A DNA stretch of 64,000 nt from Pseudomonadota bacterium (GTDB taxonomy: Bacteria; Cyanobacteriota; Vampirovibrionia; Obscuribacterales; Obscuribacteraceae): positions 62,001 to 126,000 of the forward strand of contig JAJPGY010000016.1 in the NCBI GenBank assembly GCA_021325555.1. Direction: 5' to 3'. The notes under the pieces are model-generated. The model did not search any database and was not told where the DNA came from. It saw only the letters and a list, made by a program, of their open reading frames with translations. This document shows positions 11,801 through 20,848 of the stretch, in pieces (within the stretch, counting starts at the first letter, position 1; every line of letters starts with the position of its first letter). Position numbers and translations under genes: made by a program.

Positions 11801-14347
11801 CTAAATCAGGTCAAAGGCGTCGACGTCCACGGCCAGCGTAAGCCCCGGGCCGGGGCGCTTGCCGCGCAGGAAGGAGGTGACAAGGGCGCGCCCGCGCTCA
11901 CCGGCCAGGTTCTTCACCAGCAGGTGAAAGCGCCAGTTGCCGCGCAATCTCTCGATCAAGCAGGGGGCCGGCCCGAGAACCCGCACCGCCTCCGGCTCCA
12001 CCTGGTCCCCGAGAAAGTTGGTCAGCTCCTCGGCCAGCCTCTCGCAGGCAAACTCCGCCAGATCCTGCTCCGGCCCGGAGACCACCACGCGCACTATCTG
12101 GGAGAACGGCGGATAAGCCAGCTCTTTCCTGGCGGCCAGCTCCTCCTCGGCAAAGCGCTTGTAGTCGTGCGCCCTGGCCAGACGCAGGGCCGGCAGCTCG
12201 GTGTTGAAGGTCTGCAGGATGACCCGGCCCGGCCGGTGGCCGCGGCCGGCCCGCCCGGAGACCTGCGTCAACAGCTGAAACCCGCGCTCCATGGAGCGGT
12301 AATCGGGCAGGTTGAAGGCGGCGTCGGCCGCCAGCACGCCGACCAGGGTGACGGCCGGGATGTCCAGCCCCTTCGCCACCATCTGCGTGCCGATGAGGAT
12401 GTCGGCCCGGCCCGCGGAAAACGTGTCGAACACGGTCTCATAGGCACCCTTGCGGGCGGCGACGTCGGAATCCAGCCGCAGCAGGCGTGCCTGCGGGAAA
12501 TGGTCTTGCAGGTCCTGCTCCACGCGTTGCGTCCCCAGCCCGTACTGGCGGAGGAAGGGGGCCGCGCAGCTGGGGCAGGTTGCCGTCGCCGGCGAGCTGA
12601 AGCCGCAATGGTGGCAGGACAGGTAGCTGCCCGCGCCCGCGTTGGCCCGCTCGGCTGCGGGCTGGTGAAAGACCAGAGAGACGCTGCAGTTGCGACACTT
12701 GACCACGAAGCCGCAGGCGCGGCAGAACACGTGGTTGGCGTAGCCCCGCCGGTTCATGAGCAGGATCGCCTGGTCGCCGCGCTCCAGGCCGGAAGCCAGC
12801 GCCTCCATGAGCTCTTGCGAGAAGATGCTGTGGTTGCCGCGGGCGAACTCCTGGCGCATGTCGACCACGCTCACCTCCGGAAGCGCCTGCCTGAACACGC
12901 GCTCCGGCAGCTCGAGCAGCCGCTTTGTCTCCCGCGCCCGCAGGTAGCTGCCGACATCCGGGGTGGCGCTGCCGAGGACGACCAGGGCGGAAAGCCGCCT
13001 GGCCTTCTCGAGCGCCAGCCGTTTGGCATGATAGCGGGGGCTGGGGCTGCTTTGCTTGTAGCTGGCGTCGTGCTCCTCATCGAGGATGATAAGCCCCAGA
13101 TCGGGCATGCTGACCAGAACGGCCGACCGCGCGCCCAAAAGCACCCGCACGTCGCCGGATCTGATACGCCGCCAGGTGTCGTAACGCTCGCCGACCGAAA
13201 GCGCGCTGTGCCATACGGCCACCCGGCGGCCGAAGCGCGACTTCAGGCGCTGCGCAAGCTGCGGGGTCAGGCTTATCTCCGGCACCAGAAGCAGGGCCGA
13301 GCGGTTGTGGTTCATGGTCTGGGCGATGAGCCGCAAGTAGATCTCCGTCTTGCCGGAGCCGGTTACCCCATGCAGGAGAAACGGCTCGACCTCCGCCCCG
13401 TCCCGGGCCTGCCCGTCGGCCAGCAGCCTGTCCAGCTCGTCAGCCAGCCTGGCCAGCGCCCACCCCTGGTCGGCGGTCAGCTCGGGCGGAGTCTCCGTCC
13501 CCGGCGCCACGGCCGTCAAGACACGCTCGAGAGGATCCCTTATCACCTCCTCGGCCATCAGCTTGAGGATGTTCTGCTCGCACATGCGCCTGATGGTGGC
13601 GTATGTGGTGCCGGCGCCCTGCACCAGGCCGGACAGGCTCATCTGCCCGCCGGCCTTGCGCAGAAGGGCGATCACCGCCTCCTGGCGCGGGGTCCGTCCA
13701 GCCTCGCCGGTCCAGATCACCGTGTTGACCACCTTGGGGGCCGTGGCCGTAGACTCGGTTCGGATGCGCACGGCGCCGGCCTGCCTGAGCAGGGCCAGCG
13801 ACCGGTAGAACTGGGCATTCCCCAGACGGCAGCGCTGCCTGGCAGACCGCAGGGTGAGCGCCTGCCCCGGCGTCTCGGCCAGACAATCGAGAATGCGGGC
13901 TGCGCTTACGTCCTCACGGGCCGCCGAGACAAAAAACGGATCGATCGGCTGCTGTTGGCGCTCAGAGGCCGGCACCCGCTCCACCAGCCGCTTGAGGCGG
14001 AGACCGAAATCGGCGGGCACGGCGGCGCCAATCACTGCCGACAGCGGGGCGCAATAGTAGTCGGCCACCCAGTAGAGAAAGTCGACGTACTGCCGGTCGA
14101 AAAGCGGGTCGCTGTCCAGGACGTCGACCACGTCCCTGATCTGGAGATCCGGCGGCCCTTGCTCCTTCAATGCCACCACATAGCCACCAACAAGCTCCTG
14201 GCCCCCGAACGGCACCAGAACCTGGGCGCCGATGAAGGTCTCGTTGGCGAGGTGCTCGGGAACACGATAGGTGAAGAGCTTGCAACCAAGCTCGCGCGCC
14301 GGGATGTCGACCACGACCTCCGCAAAGACAGCGGCACCTTCTGCCAA
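11801..14347 (-). CDS. priA: primosomal protein N' (replication restart helicase PriA)
   Basis: PriA recognises stalled forks and reloads the replicative helicase. Domains in order are: an N-terminal 3'-binding domain (VVVDIPARELGCKLFTYRVP), a winged helix, a helicase with Walker A GVTGSGKTEIYLR and DEEHD box, a double zinc-binding insert (CRACG, CRNCS, CHHCG, CPSC), and a C-terminal helicase lobe with QVSGRAGR. I place the start at TTG 14347 (848 residues), six bases after a GGAGG. The longer frame back to 14407 adds residues unlike the family. It heads the run priA-waaA-lpxK-glycosyltransferase. Confidence 0.95.
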   Translation of the reverse strand: MAEGAAVFAEVVVDIPARELGCKLFTYRVPEHLANETFIGAQVLVPFGGQELVGGYVVALKEQGPPDLQIRDVVDVLDSDPLFDRQYVDFLYWVADYYCAPLSAVIGAAVPADFGLRLKRLVERVPASERQQQPIDPFFVSAAREDVSAARILDCLAETPGQALTLRSARQRCRLGNAQFYRSLALLRQAGAVRIRTESTATAPKVVNTVIWTGEAGRTPRQEAVIALLRKAGGQMSLSGLVQGAGTTYATIRRMCEQNILKLMAEEVIRDPLERVLTAVAPGTETPPELTADQGWALARLADELDRLLADGQARDGAEVEPFLLHGVTGSGKTEIYLRLIAQTMNHNRSALLLVPEISLTPQLAQRLKSRFGRRVAVWHSALSVGERYDTWRRIRSGDVRVLLGARSAVLVSMPDLGLIILDEEHDASYKQSSPSPRYHAKRLALEKARRLSALVVLGSATPDVGSYLRARETKRLLELPERVFRQALPEVSVVDMRQEFARGNHSIFSQELMEALASGLERGDQAILLMNRRGYANHVFCRACGFVVKCRNCSVSLVFHQPAAERANAGAGSYLSCHHCGFSSPATATCPSCAAPFLRQYGLGTQRVEQDLQDHFPQARLLRLDSDVAARKGAYETVFDTFSAGRADILIGTQMVAKGLDIPAVTLVGVLAADAAFNLPDYRSMERGFQLLTQVSGRAGRGHRPGRVILQTFNTELPALRLARAHDYKRFAEEELAARKELAYPPFSQIVRVVVSGPEQDLAEFACERLAEELTNFLGDQVEPEAVRVLGPAPCLIERLRGNWRFHLLVKNLAGERGRALVTSFLRGKRPGPGLTLAVDVDAFDLI

Positions 14348-14744
14348 GCAGAACCTCCGGCTTCCGCCCCGATATGACGATCTATCACGATATAGCGATG
14401 AAACCATGGCGGCAAGTTCCTTTTTTTAATGGCTCCGCCCACGCGCATGAGGTGTTCGGAAGCCGCTTGCGTTGCGGTGCGGTGTGGATGGACGGTCTGC
14501 AAGGCCCTCTGCGGGGAGGCCGGGCAGCGGTCGAGGCAGGCAGCGCCCCTGCCCGGTATCGATGTTCGTGGGCACGGGCAGGGCTAACCTGCCCGCGGGC
14601 TTCCTGGCTGGCGAGCAGCCCGGTCCGGCAGCCGGGCTGGCCGTGCCCGGTGCGCGCGCGGGCGTCGGGCGCTTGCATATAGATAGACGCGCGTCCGGCG
14701 TTTAAAGTTCAATTCGGATGATTAAACTTCCCGGCCGGTTCGTA
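14348..14744. other. gap between priA and the HNH gene
   Basis: About 400 bp with no convincing gene. The right part holds an imperfect inverted repeat (14695-14734). The rest is GC-rich with no promoter I trust. It should include the 5' leader of priA. Confidence 0.5.
14695..14734. repeat. imperfect inverted repeat, possible relic of the AACCGATATCGGTT palindrome
   Basis: The left arm CCGGCGTTTAAA and the right arm TTAAACTTCCCGG can pair around an AT-rich centre. The outer CCGG and AAGTTTAA-like arms resemble those of the 34-bp palindrome at 17429-17462, but the central CCGATATCGG core is missing. Kinship is a guess. Confidence 0.3.
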
Positions 14745-15239
14745 TCAGGCCCCGACTATATATTTCTGCCAGTGGTACTCATCCGAGGAGGCGTGCTTGG
14801 AGATCTCGAAGTAGACGTGACTGTGCGGCCGGCGCGGCGTGGACAGAAGTGCCATGCCGGCCTGCTTGGGTGTGCGGTCGCTCTTTTTCACGTTGCACTT
14901 CAGGCAGGCGGCCACCACGTTTTCCCAGCTGTCCTCGCCGCCCCGCGAGCGGGGCACGATGTGATCCACCGTCAGGTCGTGCCGGTGGTCGCCGCAATAC
15001 TGGCAGGTGTAATTGTCCCGGTGCAGCACGTTGCGCCGCGAAAGCGTGATCTCCTTGTAGGGGATCTTCACGTAGGAGCGCAGGCGGATCACGGTGGGCA
15101 GCGGGAAGTCGGCGTAGACCAGCTTGCCGTTGTGCTCGATCTGCTCGGCCTTTCCTTTGAGGACAAGGACTACGGCTCGCCGCCAACTGCAAATGTTCAA
15201 AGGCTCGTATGAGGCGTTCAGTACAAGTACTTTTGGCAA
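14745..15239 (-). CDS. HNH endonuclease family protein
   Basis: This 164-residue protein belongs to the widespread HNH group that starts VLVLNASYEPLNICSWRRAV. The nuclease core is CQYCG, VDHIVPRSRGGEDSWENVV and CLKCN, that is two CxxC pairs flanking the His-Asn-His metal site. These chromosomal copies are conserved in many bacteria, but their physiological role is not established. The start is TTG at 15239 with GGATAGG just upstream. It is monocistronic and divergent from the rpsB operon. Confidence 0.85.
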   Translation of the reverse strand: MPKVLVLNASYEPLNICSWRRAVVLVLKGKAEQIEHNGKLVYADFPLPTVIRLRSYVKIPYKEITLSRRNVLHRDNYTCQYCGDHRHDLTVDHIVPRSRGGEDSWENVVAACLKCNVKKSDRTPKQAGMALLSTPRRPHSHVYFEISKHASSDEYHWQKYIVGA

Positions 15240-15597
15240 AACCTATCCCCTTTGTCAATGCAGTCGACGCGCGGGCTTTCCGCTTGGCACGTGTTTCCGC
15301 TGATCTTTGCTGTCCTTCCCTCCGTTTGTCCAACGCCTTGCGGCGCCGCCTTTAGGAAATCTTCACGTTGTAATATTATAACGATTGAAGTCTCACTTTG
15401 TCCAGGAATCACAGTCCTGACCGGCATTGTGTTAAAATGGCAAGGTTGTCCGTTCGGACAGCGGGTTCTTTTGCCCGTCAGACGGCTGTTGACACGACCG
15501 CATCGCCTATGATGCGGCGTGATCGGAAGCCTTTCCCCATGCGTGAAAGTGAAGAGCAGTGCACAACGTAAGCGTAATCGAGAGGAGTAGAGCAAAC
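15240..15597. other. divergent intergenic region HNH gene / rpsB
   Basis: About 360 bp that must hold promoters for both flanking units and the rpsB leader. The perfect hairpin at 15498-15517 is the clearest structure. TTGACA at 15490 is followed by TATGAT after only 13 bases, too close for a standard sigma-70 promoter, so I do not call it. Confidence 0.5.
15498..15517 (+). promoter_or_regulatory. hairpin in the rpsB leader
   Basis: CCGCATC and GATGCGG form a perfect 7-bp stem with a 6-base loop, 80 bp before the rpsB start. Leader hairpins controlling rpsB by S2 feedback are known in other bacteria; that it does so here is inference. Confidence 0.35.
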
Positions 15598-16416
15598 TTG
15601 CCAGTAGCATCAATGAGACAACTGTTGGAGGCAGGAGTTCACTTTGGCCACCAGACGCGCCGTTGGAATCCCAAAATGCGTCCTTATATATACGGCGAGA
15701 AGAACGGCATTTATATCATCGACCTGGAGCAGACGAGCCGAGCGCTCGACCATGCCTGCGACTTCATGAGGCAAGTGGCCGCCGAGAGAAAGAACATCGT
15801 CTTCGTGGGGACGAAAAAGCAAGCCGCCGAGACCGTCGAGGAAGAAGCCAAGCGTTGCGGCGCCTATTACGTGAATCGGCGCTGGCTGGGCGGCATGCTG
15901 ACCAACTTCGAGACCATTCGCCAGCGCATCAACCGGCTCAAGGAGCTGGAGGAGATGCGCGACACCGGTGAGTTCTACCGCCGCCCGAAAAAAGAGGTGG
16001 CCGTGCTCACCCGCGAGCTGACCAAGCTCGACAAGTCGCTGGGCGGCATCAAGAACATGCGCGGCCGTCCGGACGTCCTTTTCATCATCGACCAGAAGCG
16101 GGAGATAAATGCGGTGAACGAGGCCAAGAAAGCCGGCGTCGTCACCGTGGGGATCATCGACACCAACTGCGATCCCGACGGGATCGACCACGTCATCCCC
16201 GGCAACGACGACGCCATCCGCTCGATAAAGCTCATCACCGGCAAGATCGCCGAGGCCATCCTCGAGGGCAAGCAGGGCCAGCCCTATGTGGCGCCGGAGG
16301 AGGAGAAGGCAGCCGAGCAGCCCCCGGTCCCCAGCCTGGTGGCGGCCGGCAGCCAGGAAGCAGCCGCCGGCGAAGCGGAGCACTCGGCGCCGCTCGATTC
16401 TCTGGAAGAGGAATAA
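15598..16416 (+). CDS. rpsB: 30S ribosomal protein S2
   Basis: S2 is a small-subunit protein that binds late in 30S assembly. The conserved run [20 protein letters not shown] sits at the N-terminus, followed by [29 protein letters not shown] and [15 protein letters not shown]. The start is TTG at 15598, ten bases after AGAGGAG; the GTG at 15559 would place that Shine-Dalgarno inside the gene. The product is 272 residues, longer than usual because of an acidic, Ala/Glu-rich C-terminal tail of about 45 residues. It is the first gene of rpsB-tsf-pyrH-frr-glmS. Confidence 0.96.
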   Translation: MPVASMRQLLEAGVHFGHQTRRWNPKMRPYIYGEKNGIYIIDLEQTSRALDHACDFMRQVAAERKNIVFVGTKKQAAETVEEEAKRCGAYYVNRRWLGGMLTNFETIRQRINRLKELEEMRDTGEFYRRPKKEVAVLTRELTKLDKSLGGIKNMRGRPDVLFIIDQKREINAVNEAKKAGVVTVGIIDTNCDPDGIDHVIPGNDDAIRSIKLITGKIAEAILEGKQGQPYVAPEEEKAAEQPPVPSLVAAGSQEAAAGEAEHSAPLDSLEEE

Positions 16417-16502
16417 GCCTATTTTTTCAGCCGGCTGAGGTCAGGGTCTCCTTGGCCTGGTGCCGCCATCAGTCACCGCACGCGTAAGGAGAGACAGGAG
16501 AA

Positions 16503-17414
16503 ATGCCGATGGTTGAGATATCCGCATCCATGGTCAAGGAATTGAGAGACCGGACCGGCGCGGCCATGATGGATTGCAAAAAGGCGCTTGTGGAGGCGGG
16601 GGGCGACGCCGAAAAGGCGGTCGAGCTCCTGCGCCAGCGCGGGATCGCGGTGGCCGGCAAGAAGGCGGCGCGGGCAGCCTCCGAGGGCCTGGTGGTCGGC
16701 GAGGTGACCGCCGACGGTCGCCTGGGCGCCCTTCTCGAGATCAACTGCGAGACCGATTTTGTGGCCCGCAACCCTGAGTTTGTGGAGCTTACCGAACAGA
16801 TTCGCGGCTACGCGCTTTCCGGCAAGCCGGCAACGGCCGATGAGCTTCTGGCTGCCCGTGCCGGCGCCGGCACGGTGGCCGATCTGATCACCGAGAAGGT
16901 GGCGAAGATCGGCGAAAACATCGTCGTCCGCCGCCTCTCCGTCTTCGAGCTCGGCTCGCCGGCCGGCGCAATCGGTCTTTACATTCACGCCCTGGGCGGC
17001 AAGATGGGGGCGCTTCTCGAGCTTCAGTCCTCCAAGCCGGTGGCCGAGGCCGGCGCCCTTGCCAAGGAGATCGCCATGCACATCGTCTCGGCCAAGCCTA
17101 TCTACCTCTCCAAGCAGGAGATCCCCAAGGAGGTGCTGGACAACGAGCGCCGGATCGAATCGGGCAAGGCCGACCTGGCCGACAAAAAGCCGGAGCTGCG
17201 CGAGAAGATTGTCCAGGGGCGCGTCGACAAGCTGCTTGCCGAGCGTTGCCTCCTGGAGCAGCCGTTTGTCAAGGATCCCAGCCAGAGCGTGGGCCAGTAT
17301 CTCAAGAGCAAGGGGCAAGCCGCCGGCGCCGAATTCAAGCCCACCCGCTTCAGCCTCTTCATCCTGGGCGAAACCCAGGCCGCGGCCGAGAGCGAGGGCA
17401 ACGGGCAAGCCTAA
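16503..17414 (+). CDS. tsf: translation elongation factor Ts
   Basis: EF-Ts is the nucleotide exchange factor for EF-Tu. The 303-residue protein has the N-terminal UBA-like module VKELRDRTGAAMMDCKKALV, then INCETDFVARNPEF and the dimerisation/core domains ending VGQYLKSKGQ. A clear Shine-Dalgarno (AAGGAGAGACAGGAG) precedes the ATG. It lies 86 bp after rpsB, the standard partner. A 34-bp perfect palindrome follows 15 bp after its stop codon. Confidence 0.97.
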   Translation: MPMVEISASMVKELRDRTGAAMMDCKKALVEAGGDAEKAVELLRQRGIAVAGKKAARAASEGLVVGEVTADGRLGALLEINCETDFVARNPEFVELTEQIRGYALSGKPATADELLAARAGAGTVADLITEKVAKIGENIVVRRLSVFELGSPAGAIGLYIHALGGKMGALLELQSSKPVAEAGALAKEIAMHIVSAKPIYLSKQEIPKEVLDNERRIESGKADLADKKPELREKIVQGRVDKLLAERCLLEQPFVKDPSQSVGQYLKSKGQAAGAEFKPTRFSLFILGETQAAAESEGNGQA

Positions 17415-17428
17415 AATTACCTTCACGG

Positions 17429-17462
17429 CCGGAAGTTAAACCGATATCGGTTTAACTTCCGG
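17429..17462. repeat. 34-bp perfect palindrome (core AACCGATATCGGTT), copy A
   Basis: Seventeen-base arms meet with no loop: the left arm is CCGGAAGTTAAACCGAT and the right arm is its exact reverse complement. It lies in the tsf-pyrH gap. There is no T-run, so it does not look like an intrinsic terminator. The same core recurs at 31927, 32051 and 57660. Confidence 0.9.
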
Positions 17463-17627
17463 AGCTGACACATCCCACCCCAGGCCGGTGCTGCGGCGCG
17501 AAAGCGCGAACCGGGGTTATCATGAAGTCTGAGCCCGACATTTTGCCGGCGGTTGCCCCAAGGCTAAGCACAGGAAATGAACCGGACCGGCAGACGCGGT
17601 ATGATCCGGGTCGACCTCCAGGCAATC

Positions 17628-18359
17628 ATGGCAAACGTTCAGTACCGCAGAATCCTCCTCAAACTGTCCGGCGAAGCGCTGATGGGCACGCAGTCCTTCG
17701 GCATCGAGCCCGCGGTGATCGATCGCATCGCCGATGAGGTGGTGACAGCCTATCAACTGGGCGCGCAGATCGCCGTCGTAGTCGGCGGCGGCAATATTTT
17801 TCGCGGCGTGCAGGGAAGCGCCTGGGGCATGGACAAGGCGGCCGCCGACTACGTGGGCATGCTTGCCACCATCATGAACTGCCTTATCCTGCAGGAGGTG
17901 CTGCACAAAAAGGGCATAGACACGCGCGTGCAGACCGCGATTGCCATGCCCGAGGTCGCCGAGCCGTTCATCAGGCTGCGGGCGATCAGGCACCTGGAGA
18001 AAGGCCGGGTGGTCATCTTCGGCGGCGGCACCGGCAACCCCCACGTGACGACGGATACCGCGGCCGCGCTCAGGGCAGCCGAGATCAAGGCCGACGTCAT
18101 ACTGATGGCCAAGAACAATGTGGACGGCGTCTACGACGACGACCCGCGCAAGAACCCGGGGGCCAAAAAGATAAACACGATCAGCTTCGATCAGGTGATC
18201 AGACAGGGGCTGAAGGTGATGGATCCGGCCGCCATATCCATCTGCCAGCAGAACAATATCCCGATTGTCGTCTTCGATTTCGCCAAACCAGGAAGCATTG
18301 AAAAGATAGTTCTGGGAGAGACTATAGGAACTCTAGTCGGATCGCACGCCGGAGGGTGA
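17628..18359 (+). CDS. pyrH: UMP kinase
   Basis: PyrH phosphorylates UMP to UDP in pyrimidine nucleotide synthesis. From the ATG at 17628 the product is 243 residues, the normal size, and starts as family members do just before [14 protein letters not shown]. Other motifs are [28 protein letters not shown] and [14 protein letters not shown]. In-frame ATGs at 17577 and 17601 would add an atypical N-terminus; no candidate has a strong Shine-Dalgarno, so the start rests on conservation. It is the third gene of the rpsB operon and overlaps the frr Shine-Dalgarno. Confidence 0.95.
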   Translation: MANVQYRRILLKLSGEALMGTQSFGIEPAVIDRIADEVVTAYQLGAQIAVVVGGGNIFRGVQGSAWGMDKAAADYVGMLATIMNCLILQEVLHKKGIDTRVQTAIAMPEVAEPFIRLRAIRHLEKGRVVIFGGGTGNPHVTTDTAAALRAAEIKADVILMAKNNVDGVYDDDPRKNPGAKKINTISFDQVIRQGLKVMDPAAISICQQNNIPIVVFDFAKPGSIEKIVLGETIGTLVGSHAGG

Positions 18360-18361
18360 TT

Positions 18362-18922
18362 ATGGCTACAACGACTGAAGTTTTGACCACGGCCGAAGAC
18401 CACATGAAAAAGGCCGTCGCCAATCTGAGCAAAGAATTCCAGACGATAAGGACCGGCCGGGCCAACCCGTCCCTGCTCGACCGGGTGGAGGTGGACTATT
18501 ACGGCTCGCCGACGCCCCTGAAGAGCCTGGCCAACATCTCGACGCCGGATGGCCGCTCGCTGGTCATCCAGCCTTACGACAAGGGCAGCCTCAAGGACAT
18601 CGAGCAGGCCATCCACAAGTCCGGGCTCGGTCTCACACCCAACAACGACGGCACCGTGGTGCGCATCAACATCCCCACGCTCACCGAGGAGAGGCGCAAG
18701 GAGCTGGTGAAGCTGGTGAAGAAGTTTGCCGAGGACTCCCGGGTGGCGGTGCGAAATGTGCGCCGCCACAGCGGCGACGAGCTCAAGAAGCTGAAAAGCG
18801 CCCAAGTCTCTGAAGACGAGATAAAGCGCCAGGAAGAGGCGCTGCAGAAGCTGACCGACAAGTTCGTCAAGGAGATCGACAAGCTCTCGGCCGAGAAGGA
18901 AGCCGAGGTAATGGAGGTATAA
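18362..18922 (+). CDS. frr: ribosome recycling factor
   Basis: RRF splits post-termination ribosomes together with EF-G. The 186-residue product has the family landmarks FQTIRTGRANPSLLDRVEVD, YYGSPTPLKSLANIS and PTLTEERRKELVK. The ATG at 18362 follows GGAGGG by about 5 bases; the GTG at 18356 lies inside that ribosome-binding site and is not the start. Only 2 bp separate it from the pyrH stop, which implies coupled translation. glmS follows 4 bp later. Confidence 0.97.
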   Translation: MATTTEVLTTAEDHMKKAVANLSKEFQTIRTGRANPSLLDRVEVDYYGSPTPLKSLANISTPDGRSLVIQPYDKGSLKDIEQAIHKSGLGLTPNNDGTVVRINIPTLTEERRKELVKLVKKFAEDSRVAVRNVRRHSGDELKKLKSAQVSEDEIKRQEEALQKLTDKFVKEIDKLSAEKEAEVMEV

Positions 18923-18926
18923 GGCC

Positions 18927-20804
<1,878 letters not shown>

Positions 20805-20848
20805 GCACGGGCGCGCTCGCCTGGCCTTCCGGCTGCTGCCGCCCGGTG

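Noticed and set aside
11792..14377. Long plus-strand open frame (861 codons) antisense to priA
   Set aside because: The minus strand encodes full PriA with all motifs; the plus frame is a high-GC shadow with no recognisable domain.
15489..15510. TTGACA with TATGAT before rpsB as a promoter
   Set aside because: Spacer of 13 bases is too short, and the TATGAT overlaps a hairpin loop.
17429..17462. Palindrome A as an intrinsic terminator for tsf
   Set aside because: No T-run follows and pyrH-frr-glmS must be transcribed onward.
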